DNA of 64,000 nucleotides from Psychroserpens sp041224425 (GTDB taxonomy: Bacteria; Bacteroidota; Bacteroidia; Flavobacteriales; Flavobacteriaceae): NCBI RefSeq assembly GCF_041224425.1, contig NZ_JBGFGL010000070.1:1-64000 (forward strand), read 5' to 3'. The notes below the pieces were generated by a model. It had not been told where the DNA came from. It saw only the letters and a list, made by a program, of their open reading frames with translations, and did not search any database. The position numbers and the translations under genes are program-made. Every line of letters starts with the position of its first letter. Position 1 is the first letter of the stretch. Below, piece after piece: positions 25,455 to 33,806 of the stretch.

Positions 25455-27950
25455 TTGAAACATCTTTCCTATAAGCTACTTTTCGTAGCAACCGTTTTCT
25501 TTTTGGTTTCTTGTTCCTCAACCAAAGAAGCCAGCAAATCAAAAAAAGGCGCTACAACAGCTGCCAAAGCACCAGCCAAAAAACCAGGCAAAAATGACAT
25601 TCAACCTTTTAGTAAAGTTATAACTAAAGACGCTAAAAGTGATGCTGGTTTATTTACAGTCCATACTCTTGACGACAAATATTTTTATGAAATTCCAGAT
25701 TCGTTATTTGATCGTGAAATGCTCATGGTCACTAGAATATCTAAGACCGCAAGTGGATTAGGTTTTGGTGGCGGAAAGCAAAACGAACAAGTATTACGTT
25801 GGGAAAAGAAAGATAAAAAAGTCATCTTACGTGTTGTATCATACAACGTAGTGGCAGAAGATTCCCTTCCTGTTAGCGAAGCTGTAGAAAATTCAAACTT
25901 CGAACCTGTATTATTCACTTTCCCAATCAAAGCTTTTGGTAAAGACACCACAAGTACTGTCATTGAAGCGACACCTCTATTTGAAAAAGACGTAAAAACT
26001 CTAGGGCTACCTATTTTTAGAAGAAGACCATACAAAGTCACTAGAATGGAAGGCGATAAATCTTTTATTGAAAGCATAAAAAGTTACCCAAGAAACATTG
26101 AAGCTCGACACGTAAAAACTTACGCAGCAGGATCTCCTCCTTCAAATTCCAGTACAGGTTCTATTTCAATAGAAATCAATAACTCCATGATTTTGTTACC
26201 CGACAACCCTATGAAACGTCGTTATTTTGACGAACGTGTTGGTTGGTTTACAAGTACCCAAACCGATTATGGATCAGAAGAGCAGAAGAGCAAAACCATT
26301 GAATATTTAGACCGCTGGAGACTTGAAGTAAGAGATGAAGATATTGAAAAATTCAAGCGTGGTGAACTCGTGGTACCTAAAAAACAAATTGTGTACTACA
26401 TTGATAGAGCAACACCAGAAAAATGGAGAAAATACATCAAACAAGGTATTGAAGATTGGCAAGTAGCGTTCGAAGCTGCAGGTTTCAAAGAGGCTATTAT
26501 TGCTAAAGATCCACCATCGGTAGAGGAAGATCCAGAATGGACTCCTGAGGATGTTCGCTATTCTGTGGTACGTTATTTAGCGTCACCAATACCAAATGCC
26601 AATGGACCTCACGTTAGTGATCCAAGAACTGGTGAAATTCTTGAAAGCGATATCAATTGGTATCACAACGTAATGTCCTTATTGCGTGGCTGGTTCTTTG
26701 TTCAAACTGCGGCAATTAATCCGGATGCTCAAGGTCCTCAATTCAAGGATGAAGTTATGGGAAGACTTATTCGTTTTGTGTCTGCTCATGAAGTTGGTCA
26801 TACATTAGGACTACCTCATAACATGGGAAGCAGTGTTGCTTATCCTGTTGAAAAATTACGTGATGCTGCATTTACACAACAATATGGTACTGCACCTTCA
26901 ATTATGGATTATGCACGTTTCAACTACGTAGCACAACCTGGAGATGAAGGCGTTGCTTTAATGCCAAATATTGGTGTGTATGACAAATACGCTATTGAAT
27001 GGGGTTACAGACCAATCTTAGATAAGACTGCTGAAGAAGAAAAACCAATCCTTAATCAATGGATAAAAGCACATGCTGGCGATCCAATGTACAGATTTGG
27101 TCATCAACAAGTTGGTGATGTTCACGATCCGAGTTCTCAAACTGAAGATTTAGGTGATGATGCAATGCTTGCTAGTGAATACGGTATTAAAAATTTAAAG
27201 CGTATCGTTCCTAAATTAATTGATTGGACTACCGAAGCTGGAGAAGATTATGATGATTTAGGCGAAATGTATGGCCACGTTGTATCGCAGTTTAACCGAT
27301 ATATGGGTCATGTTTCCAACAATATTGGTGGAGTTTATGAGCACTATAAAGTAGCCGATGATCCAGGAGTAGTTTACACACCTGTTGCAAAAGACCATCA
27401 AGAACGTGCTATGGCATTTCTTCAGAAAAATCTTTTTGACACACCTGATTGGTTAATAGACAAAAACATCTTCGATCGTATTGAGTATTCTGGTTCTGTT
27501 GATCGTATCAGAGCCATACAAGTGCGTACACTCAACAACATCCTAAGTCTAGGTAAAATGCAGCGTCTTACTGAGGCTGAAACCTATAATGGTAGAAACG
27601 CTTATGCACTTGCTGATATGATGAAAGACTTACGCCAAGGTATTTGGAGTGAGGTGAGAAGAGGTCAAAGAATTGATACTTACAGACGTAACCTCCAACG
27701 TGCACACATTGATCGTTTGGCTTATTTAATGACTGCTGAAAACCAAAGTGGAAGAACAAACAGCCGTTATTTTAAAGCTACTGCCGTGAATACAAGTCAG
27801 TCAGACATTAGAGCAGTAGTTAGAGCTGAATTAGTAGCCTTACAACGTTCTATCAGAGCTGGATTGAACCGAACTGGTGACAATATGACTAACATTCACT
27901 TACGTGATGCCTTAGAACGTATAGACGCTATTTTAAACCCGAATGGATAA
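25455..27950 (+). CDS. zinc-dependent metalloprotease lipoprotein (DUF5117/DUF4953 type)
   Basis: An 831-residue lipoprotein with lipobox FFLVSC (Cys20), then a Lys/Ala-rich linker. The N-terminal DUF5118/DUF5117 regions (about 45-290) are followed by the metzincin-like zinc site HEVGHTLGLPH (His445, Glu446, His449, His455), which binds zinc and provides the general base. The family is common in Bacteroidota and Proteobacteria, with substrates mostly unknown; anchoring outside the cytoplasm is expected. The start is TTG at 25455: it precedes a complete lipoprotein signal (KHLSYKLLFVATVFFLVSC) and no ATG precedes the lipobox. The gene stands alone between terminators. Confidence 0.93.
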   Translation: MKHLSYKLLFVATVFFLVSCSSTKEASKSKKGATTAAKAPAKKPGKNDIQPFSKVITKDAKSDAGLFTVHTLDDKYFYEIPDSLFDREMLMVTRISKTASGLGFGGGKQNEQVLRWEKKDKKVILRVVSYNVVAEDSLPVSEAVENSNFEPVLFTFPIKAFGKDTTSTVIEATPLFEKDVKTLGLPIFRRRPYKVTRMEGDKSFIESIKSYPRNIEARHVKTYAAGSPPSNSSTGSISIEINNSMILLPDNPMKRRYFDERVGWFTSTQTDYGSEEQKSKTIEYLDRWRLEVRDEDIEKFKRGELVVPKKQIVYYIDRATPEKWRKYIKQGIEDWQVAFEAAGFKEAIIAKDPPSVEEDPEWTPEDVRYSVVRYLASPIPNANGPHVSDPRTGEILESDINWYHNVMSLLRGWFFVQTAAINPDAQGPQFKDEVMGRLIRFVSAHEVGHTLGLPHNMGSSVAYPVEKLRDAAFTQQYGTAPSIMDYARFNYVAQPGDEGVALMPNIGVYDKYAIEWGYRPILDKTAEEEKPILNQWIKAHAGDPMYRFGHQQVGDVHDPSSQTEDLGDDAMLASEYGIKNLKRIVPKLIDWTTEAGEDYDDLGEMYGHVVSQFNRYMGHVSNNIGGVYEHYKVADDPGVVYTPVAKDHQERAMAFLQKNLFDTPDWLIDKNIFDRIEYSGSVDRIRAIQVRTLNNILSLGKMQRLTEAETYNGRNAYALADMMKDLRQGIWSEVRRGQRIDTYRRNLQRAHIDRLAYLMTAENQSGRTNSRYFKATAVNTSQSDIRAVVRAELVALQRSIRAGLNRTGDNMTNIHLRDALERIDAILNPNG

Positions 27951-27975
27951 TAGTTTCTGATAGAAGAATATAATT

Positions 27976-28007
27976 AAAAAGCTCCAGACTGTTCTGGAGC
28001 TTTTTTT
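27976..28007. terminator. bidirectional intrinsic terminator
   Basis: AAAAAGCTCCAGA / TCTGGAGCTTTTT around a 4-base loop. The A and T runs allow it to act on both strands, and it lies between convergent genes ending at 27950 (+) and 28030 (-). Confidence 0.93.
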
Positions 28008-28029
28008 CATATTGATCTTAAAGTTTAAT

Positions 28030-29337
28030 TCATCCTTCACCAGTCAACTTTAAGTTATCAATATCATTTTCAATAGATAAAATCAACAGGCTCGTTGCCG
28101 TACAAAAAACAGGACTTGTGATGCAATGGTGTCCATTCCAGCTACCATCTTCATTTTGAATTTTCATCAATCGTCCCGAAATATTATCATACCAAGTAGT
28201 CCATTCTGCATCATCATTTACAACCATGGATTCTCCGGTTTGTAGAAAACTCAAGAACTCCTCTCCTCCATTGTTACCAAAACCAGACATCACATCATTT
28301 TGCTGTGCCTTTTGCTTTGAAGCATTGTAAATATTATATGATGATGCATAACTAATGGCTTCTTCTTCTGAAACACCTATATCTTGTAGGTTAGCAACCG
28401 TTACTTTATCATCTTGTTTTAACTTCCCTTCCTTTTTGGCTTTATCGATCAATTCTCTAGCCTTTCGTGCATCTTTTGCAGCACCTCTTGCAGAATTACT
28501 AACTGAATACAAAATGATTCCTGCCCCATCAGCAGTTTTAACAGACGCCGATTTCTCATCGTAATTTTCTTTTAAATATGTTTTCTGACTGGTAACAACC
28601 ACCTCATCAAGAGTTGCTCCTACCGAACCTGCAGATTCTAATGCGCTAGCTGCTAACCCAGACTGGAGAACGCCTGCCCAGCCAGCACCTTTTACTTTTC
28701 CGTCTTGTCCTGTAGCTCTCTGAATTTTATCCACACAAATATCTAAACAACGTTCAACACGTTTTTTAGTAGCTGCATCTAAGTCACCCTTCAAAAGATT
28801 TGAAAAAAATTGAGCTGTCAAAACCGCATCAATATTATTCCCTAATTTGGTTTGAATTTGCGTACCTTTCTCAGAAGTAATATAAGTATCATCTTTTGAA
28901 ACCGCCTCAACAGTTTCCAATAAATACTTCAAAGCTTTATTCAACTGCTGTTTATACATTCCTCCCTTTAAATTGCTACCACTTCTCAAAATAGCCATAG
29001 CTACCATAGACGTGGTAGCAGGATCGGCATTAACCGCATGAGGATTCATCTCTCCTTGCCTACTGTGACTTCCAGCACCATAACCACCATTTTTAAGTTG
29101 TGCTTGTGCCAACCATGACAAACCATCTTCTATAATAGGTTGCACTTTTTTATTGATTTTGTGTTTGGCATAACCCTCTGAAGATTCTTCTCCAAACGTT
29201 GTCATAAATACACACCCTTTTTCTCTTACTTCAGCAATTTGCTGATCTTCATCAATACGATTGTTCCATCGGAACACACTCACAGTCACTAGAGTCATTA
29301 CTGCTATTACGAATAAAATTTTTGCTTTTGTTTTCAT
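28030..29337 (-). CDS. exported terpenoid-cyclase/prenyltransferase-fold repeat protein
   Basis: A 435-residue protein with an N-terminal signal anchor (about 5-23). It resembles the alpha/alpha toroid of squalene-hopene cyclases: GLSWLAQAQLKNGGYG near residue 72, PATTSMVAMAILRSG near 106, and the C-terminal QNEDGSWNGHH followed by TATSLLILSI, all QW-type repeat features. The catalytic Asp-rich motif of cyclases is not seen, so a scaffold or binding role is more likely than catalysis. The central part (about 240-370) is an unusual insert rich in Lys, Ala and Ser and includes LDEVVVT at 243-249. It stands alone and ends at a bidirectional terminator. Confidence 0.75.
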   Translation of the reverse strand: MKTKAKILFVIAVMTLVTVSVFRWNNRIDEDQQIAEVREKGCVFMTTFGEESSEGYAKHKINKKVQPIIEDGLSWLAQAQLKNGGYGAGSHSRQGEMNPHAVNADPATTSMVAMAILRSGSNLKGGMYKQQLNKALKYLLETVEAVSKDDTYITSEKGTQIQTKLGNNIDAVLTAQFFSNLLKGDLDAATKKRVERCLDICVDKIQRATGQDGKVKGAGWAGVLQSGLAASALESAGSVGATLDEVVVTSQKTYLKENYDEKSASVKTADGAGIILYSVSNSARGAAKDARKARELIDKAKKEGKLKQDDKVTVANLQDIGVSEEEAISYASSYNIYNASKQKAQQNDVMSGFGNNGGEEFLSFLQTGESMVVNDDAEWTTWYDNISGRLMKIQNEDGSWNGHHCITSPVFCTATSLLILSIENDIDNLKLTGEG

Positions 29338-29447
29338 CTGTACTATTTTTAATTAAAATAAAACTAGATGGAATTTCAAACAGAAAAAAGCAGGAATGAG
29401 TGTATCGAGTTTGGCAGTTCGTGAAATACACTTTCAAAAAAGGCAGT

Positions 29448-30272
29448 CTATTGCAAAAGCGCATCCATCGTATCACGATAACGATTAAAACTAATGAGGT
29501 TATTATGACCTCCACCTTCTATCGTTACAAATGTTATATTCGTTTTTGGAGCTACTTCAAACAGGCGTTGTGCCGAATCGTAAGGCACAACATAATCTTC
29601 CGTTCCATGCACTATGGTTATAGGACATTCAACTGAAGAAATAAACTTATGCGATGGGAATTTATATCGCAATAAGGATGACACAGGAAAAATAGGAAAT
29701 CGTCGCTTGGCCACATCTAAAAGGCTATAAAAAGGCGTTTCCAAAATGAGTTGTTTTGGATGGTTTTCTGAAGCGACATAAGAGGCAAGTCCTGTTCCTA
29801 AAGATCGTCCGAACACAATCATATCTTTTTCATCATATTGTTTTAACAAATAATCGTAACAATACTGCGCATCATCGTAAAACCCTTGTTCACTCAATTT
29901 ACCTTTACTTTTTCCATACGTTCTATAATCCATAATGAACACATCGTATTCCTTGGCGACAAAATATTCGGCTACAATTCCCCAACGACTCAAATCACCA
30001 GCGTTTCCATGAAAATAAAGAATGACACCTTTAGGGCTTTCAGATTTAAAATGAATGGCATTTAGTGAGACCTTATCAGAAGGTTTTAAAAACACTTCTT
30101 CAAAAGGATACTTAAAGGAATATTCATACTCTTGATCTAATGAAGTTGGTAAAAACAATAATTTTTCCTGTAGGAAATACAAAGACGCCGTAATCATAAC
30201 ATATAGAATGAGAAGTATTTTTAAAATGCGTTTAAGTCGCCTTCTTAGTCGGTTTTGAGGAATGGATGACAT
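29448..30272 (-). CDS. membrane-anchored alpha/beta hydrolase (second of a tandem pair)
   Basis: A 274-residue serine hydrolase with an N-terminal membrane helix (about 17-33, ILLILYVMITASLYFL). Oxyanion region YFHGNAGD, nucleophile elbow FGRSLGTG, the Asp region VHGTEDYVVPYDSAQ and the His in GGGHNNL give a full catalytic triad, as in the Bem46-like group. Substrate unknown. The frame is open from an ATG at 30311, but I prefer ATG 30272, which gives the basic SSIPQNRLRRRLKR start seen ahead of the helix. Even so the gene overlaps the upstream paralogue by 41 bases in another frame (80 bases with the earlier start). Confidence 0.85.
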   Translation of the reverse strand: MSSIPQNRLRRRLKRILKILLILYVMITASLYFLQEKLLFLPTSLDQEYEYSFKYPFEEVFLKPSDKVSLNAIHFKSESPKGVILYFHGNAGDLSRWGIVAEYFVAKEYDVFIMDYRTYGKSKGKLSEQGFYDDAQYCYDYLLKQYDEKDMIVFGRSLGTGLASYVASENHPKQLILETPFYSLLDVAKRRFPIFPVSSLLRYKFPSHKFISSVECPITIVHGTEDYVVPYDSAQRLFEVAPKTNITFVTIEGGGHNNLISFNRYRDTMDALLQ

Positions 30273-31131
30273 TAATACTGGTGTTTTGTAAGTCAATTGT
30301 TTTGGGTTCACTATTCAAAATATCATCGAGCATGAGATGATATGATTCAAAATTGTTTAGATTTTTATGACCACCTCCAATAACAGTATGAAGAGTAGTC
30401 TGTTTTGGATTGACCTGAGACAACTTAATACTGGTTTTATATGGAATGAGTTTATCATGAGTGCCATGAATAATATGAATTGGGCATCTCACATAACGCA
30501 ACCATTTATAGGTTGGCAAAGGATATTTCATCAAAAGTGAGAGTGGCATAAAAGGCGCATAGCGAGCTGTGACTTTAGTTAAGCTGTAATAAGGTGCATC
30601 CAATATCAATAGTTTCGGATCATTGATAGACGCCAATTTTGCTGCAAAACCAGAACCTAAAGATCTTCCGTAAAGAATGATTCGATTTTCAGTGGTCATT
30701 TCCTTAACCTTATTATAAACCTCTTGGAGATCTCTTTGGATGGCTTTTTGCGAGCGTCTTCCAGTACTTTTTCCAAAACCCCTGTAATCAACCATAAGCA
30801 CATTGTAATCATGTCTCGTAAAATCGACTGCAAATTTTCCCCATCCCTTAATACTTTTTGAGTTTCCTTTAAGGTAAATCACAACACCTTTACTTTCCCC
30901 TTTCGGAAAAAAACGCAAGCCATTGATAACTGCGCCATCTCTAGTTTCTAAATTATATTCCATCGTAATCTGGTTTTCATAATCAAATTGAAAATCGGCA
31001 GGCAGCTTTTCTGGTTTAAAAAGCATGTAATCTTGAAGATAATACAATGCCACACTTATGGCTACATAAATCACAAAAACAACAAGCACTATGGATAACC
31101 AATATGGCATACAAACTAAGTTGAACCTCAT
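30232..31131 (-). CDS. membrane-anchored alpha/beta hydrolase (first of a tandem pair)
   Basis: A 299-residue paralogue of the next gene, with an N-terminal helix (about 11-30, WLSIVLVVFVIYVAISVALYYL). YLKGNSKSIKG corresponds to the oxyanion region, YGRSLGSG carries the nucleophile Ser, and HGTHDKLIPY and GGGHKNL supply Asp and His. In the oxyanion HGN motif His is replaced by Lys here (YLKGNS), unlike the paralogue. The C-terminus is extended by about 25 polar residues (ending SSKPTKKAT), encoded in the stretch that overlaps the next gene. Start choice is uncertain: TTG 31134, ATG 31131 or ATG 31110. Confidence 0.85.
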   Translation of the reverse strand: MRFNLVCMPYWLSIVLVVFVIYVAISVALYYLQDYMLFKPEKLPADFQFDYENQITMEYNLETRDGAVINGLRFFPKGESKGVVIYLKGNSKSIKGWGKFAVDFTRHDYNVLMVDYRGFGKSTGRRSQKAIQRDLQEVYNKVKEMTTENRIILYGRSLGSGFAAKLASINDPKLLILDAPYYSLTKVTARYAPFMPLSLLMKYPLPTYKWLRYVRCPIHIIHGTHDKLIPYKTSIKLSQVNPKQTTLHTVIGGGHKNLNNFESYHLMLDDILNSEPKTIDLQNTSINVIHSSKPTKKAT

Positions 31132-31200
31132 CAAGATACTAAATAAATTAAACTCTTGCTTACAAAACTTAGAGGCGACATATTCTAACAGAAAAATCCT

Positions 31201-31208
31201 TTACTTTG
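31201..31208 (+). promoter_or_regulatory. promoter -7-like box of the O-methyltransferase gene
   Basis: TTACTTTG resembles TAnnTTTG with one mismatch. It covers the TTG at 31206 and so argues for the later ATG (31227) as the start of the gene. Confidence 0.4.
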
Positions 31209-31226
31209 CATCAGATACAAAACCTT

Positions 31227-31871
31227 ATGCACTTTTTACCTGAAAAACTAGATCAATACGTTGTTGAACATTCGGTACAAGAACCTAAGCTGCTTCAAGA
31301 ATTGACACGGGAGACTTATCAAAAAGTTTTGCAACCAATTATGTTAAGCGGACCTTATCAAGGAAGAGTCTTGAGTATGATTTCAAAATTGAAACGTCCA
31401 AAAACCATTCTGGAAATAGGAACTTTTACAGGTTATGCGACTTTATGCCTTGCTGAAGGTTTAGCTCCCAACGGAAAGATTGACACCATAGATTGCAATG
31501 AGGAACTGTATGATTTCCAGAGAATGTATTTTGACAAATCTGAATACAAATCGCAAATACACCAACACTTGGGAAATGCCTTAGATATCATTCCGAAGCT
31601 TGATGCTACTTATGATTTGATTTTTATTGATGCCGACAAACCCAACTACTCCAATTATTTTGAATTGATTATCGATAAGGTCAATCCTGAAGGAATTATT
31701 TTAGCCGACAATGTTCTATGGCACGGAAAGGTTGTTGAACCACTCAATGAAAAGGACAAAAGCACAAAAGCTGTTTTAGAGTTCAATACACTACTTAAAA
31801 ACGACGCTCGGGTTGAAACCGTTGTGCTGCCCATTCGTGATGGCTTAACCATTAGCAGGAAACATCCTTAA
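31227..31871 (+). CDS. SAM-dependent O-methyltransferase, caffeoyl-CoA OMT-like
   Basis: A 214-residue class I methyltransferase of the CCoAOMT/Methyltransf_3 group. SAM-binding motif I is LEIGTFTGYATLCLAEGL, the acidic end of strand 2 is IDTIDCNEEL, and the metal-site sequence DLIFIDADKPNYSNYF with ILADNVLWHGKVV is characteristic of the Mg-dependent catechol-type enzymes. The natural substrate in bacteria is usually unknown. I prefer ATG 31227 over the TTG at 31206, which lies in a promoter-like box. It is divergent from the hydrolase pair and converges with tatA. Confidence 0.9.
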   Translation: MHFLPEKLDQYVVEHSVQEPKLLQELTRETYQKVLQPIMLSGPYQGRVLSMISKLKRPKTILEIGTFTGYATLCLAEGLAPNGKIDTIDCNEELYDFQRMYFDKSEYKSQIHQHLGNALDIIPKLDATYDLIFIDADKPNYSNYFELIIDKVNPEGIILADNVLWHGKVVEPLNEKDKSTKAVLEFNTLLKNDARVETVVLPIRDGLTISRKHP

Positions 31872-31893
31872 AAGAAAACTGATTTTATAAATC

Positions 31894-32184
31894 TTATTTT
31901 TTTCCTCTGCTTACTGAACCAGAAAAATTTTCGATATCATCCTTAACCTTATTGATTTCATTAGAGATATCTTTTGCAGCATTGGTATCAATTGGAGGTT
32001 GTTCCGAAGACTTTTTAATTTCAGATTTGATATCGTTAGAGGCATCTCTTAGACTACGCATACCTTTACCCAAACCTCTTGCGATTTCAGGAATTTTATC
32101 GGCACCAAAAACCATCACTACAATGAATAGGATGAACATGACCTCTGTGGTCCCAATAAATAAAAATGTAGCTAACTGTATCAC
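31894..32184 (-). CDS. tatA: twin-arginine translocase subunit TatA/TatE
   Basis: A 96-residue TatA-family protein: a short N-terminus, one membrane helix (about 13-27, EVMFILFIVVMVFG), the hinge and amphipathic helix with ADKIPEIARGLGKGMRSLRDA, and a charged unstructured tail. TatA subunits line up around TatC to pass folded proteins across the inner membrane. The start is a GTG at 32184, which keeps the usual length before the helix; the -7 box TATATTTG ends only 4 bases upstream, so the mRNA may be leaderless. No tatC is in the window. The M15 peptidase at 35527 is a likely substrate. Confidence 0.93.
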   Translation of the reverse strand: MIQLATFLFIGTTEVMFILFIVVMVFGADKIPEIARGLGKGMRSLRDASNDIKSEIKKSSEQPPIDTNAAKDISNEINKVKDDIENFSGSVSRGKK

Positions 32185-32188
32185 GTTG

Positions 32189-32196
32189 CAAATATA
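32189..32196 (-). promoter_or_regulatory. promoter -7 box of tatA
   Basis: TATATTTG on the minus strand, followed by CAAC and then the GTG start. The distance leaves almost no 5' leader. Confidence 0.65.
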
Positions 32197-32251
32197 CTAA
32201 GTTGTTTGTTTTGAATGTAAATAGAACTATGAATTATTTCATAAATTGCTC

Positions 32252-33049
32252 CTAATCCTCTTCAGCTTCAATATCGTCGCTATAGCTTAACAATTTTTGG
32301 ACTAAAAATTCATACATTTTCAATTCACTATTCTGCTGGCAAACTTCTAAAAACATAGAATCTTCAGAAGCATAATAAAAGAAGTCTACTTTCAAAGCTT
32401 CATCAAGCTCGATATGCCCAAACAACTCATCAGATAGATCTGACATTGCTTTTTTCATGCACTCATCTTGTTGTTCAAGTCGAACCAATTGTTGCAATTT
32501 TTTCGTACGTCCTGAGATTCTGTTCAGAATTTTATGGATATTAATCGTAGCAATCAAGCCATAGTAATACACAAACTTTCCTCCATCTGCTTCCAGAAGA
32601 CGTTTTTCCTTTAATGTTTTAGGTTTCCCAGTATAGCCTGGAATACCAACATCATAAAAATTAATATCCCGCTTGGCATCACTATTCTTGATATCGGCAT
32701 TTAAATCTCCTGTGAGTACTTTTCCAACGACGACCTCATCCAATTCATTCACTCTATCTTCAAGTGCAATCGTTATGGTTTTTGTTTCTATATGAGTCTT
32801 TGAGATGATGATGGTTTTTGGTACATACTGAACACTAGATATTAAAACGGAATCATTTTCGGAAACTTTGATAGTGAATTTCCCTTTGGAATCTGTAACT
32901 GTATAGACTTCAGCAGACAAATTCAAAACATGGATACCCTCAATCTCAGAACTTGCTTCTACTTCACCTCTAAGAGTTATTATTTGCGATTGTACATCAA
33001 AAGCATACAATAAGATAGCAATCCATAGTATGTTATTAATCTTCTTCAA
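32252..33049 (-). CDS. exported carboxypeptidase-regulatory-like protein (third paralogue)
   Basis: A 265-residue exported protein (signal about 1-21). It has a CarboxypepD_reg-like beta-sandwich (about 24-100: LRGEVEASSEIEGIHVLNLS, TVTDSKGKFTI), then LDEVVVGKVLTGDLNADI, the block INFYDVGIPGYTGKP, and a mainly helical C-terminus ending in acidic residues. These features are shared with the two genes upstream. It has no barrel, so it is not a TonB receptor. The start is TTG at 33049, which overlaps the upstream stop by 14 bases. Function unknown; it may bind partners at the cell envelope. Confidence 0.75.
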   Translation of the reverse strand: MKKINNILWIAILLYAFDVQSQIITLRGEVEASSEIEGIHVLNLSAEVYTVTDSKGKFTIKVSENDSVLISSVQYVPKTIIISKTHIETKTITIALEDRVNELDEVVVGKVLTGDLNADIKNSDAKRDINFYDVGIPGYTGKPKTLKEKRLLEADGGKFVYYYGLIATINIHKILNRISGRTKKLQQLVRLEQQDECMKKAMSDLSDELFGHIELDEALKVDFFYYASEDSMFLEVCQQNSELKMYEFLVQKLLSYSDDIEAEED

Positions 33050-33806
33050 TTCGTTCTTTGAATTGCGCTAGTTTTTGTTTCAAAAACTCAAACATCCTGA
33101 GGTCATTTTGAAGATGGCTCAAAGGCAAAAATTCAGGATCGTCAGTTACAAAATAGAAATATTGTGTGCGCTTAGAGGCTTCAAGATCTTCAATTTCAAA
33201 CAATAAATCGGAGAATTCTGAAATGACTTTATTCATAGCCATATCCTTTTTTTCTCTTTCAATTTGTCCTTTTAATTCTTTTGTACGTCCAGAGATCCAA
33301 TTCAATATCGGATTTAGTGGTACAATACCACCTCCAGTAGTGGCTTCGTGGAGGCGACGCTGAGATTGTGCAATAGGCTTTCCTGTATAACCGGGAATAC
33401 CAAGATCATAAAAATTGATTTGTCGTTTGACTTGGCTGTTTTCAATATCAGACATAAGGTCTCCTGTCAAGATCCTACCAACAACAACTTCATCTAGCTC
33501 GTTAATTTTATCAGACATATTTACGGTTATAAATTTGGTCTGAATAATTTCAGGCGTTACAACAACCTCTTTGGGTTCATATTGAATGGCAGAAAACAAA
33601 ATTGTATCGTTTACTTGAGCTGGAATTCTAAATTCGCCTTCATCATTTGTGATGGTAAATCGATTTTTGGTTTTGTTGATAATATGGATCCTATCCATAT
33701 CAGAAGGTGCTATGACACGACCAGAAATTTCAATGGTTTGTGACGCACCATAAAAAACCTGAAATAAACAAAAGATCACAACCAGATTTGCTTTAATCCT
33801 CTTCAT
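33036..33806 (-). CDS. exported carboxypeptidase-regulatory-like protein (second paralogue)
   Basis: A 256-residue paralogue of its two neighbours: signal peptide (about 1-22, ending YGASQ), CarboxypepD_reg-like domain (ISGRVIAPSDMDRIHIINKT, TITNDEGEFRIP), the strand LDEVVVGRILTGDLMSDI, then INFYDLGIPGYTGKP and a helical tail ending KERIEED. It is closest to the third paralogue, with which it shares the GIPGYTGKP block. Its ATG overlaps the stop of the first paralogue by 14 bases, and its own end overlaps the third gene by 14. Function unknown. Confidence 0.75.
   Translation of the reverse strand: MKRIKANLVVIFCLFQVFYGASQTIEISGRVIAPSDMDRIHIINKTKNRFTITNDEGEFRIPAQVNDTILFSAIQYEPKEVVVTPEIIQTKFITVNMSDKINELDEVVVGRILTGDLMSDIENSQVKRQINFYDLGIPGYTGKPIAQSQRRLHEATTGGGIVPLNPILNWISGRTKELKGQIEREKKDMAMNKVISEFSDLLFEIEDLEASKRTQYFYFVTDDPEFLPLSHLQNDLRMFEFLKQKLAQFKERIEED

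Noticed and set aside
32228..32243. TATGAA/TTCATA dyad after the paralogue array as a terminator
   Set aside because: A/T-only 6-bp stem with no T run.
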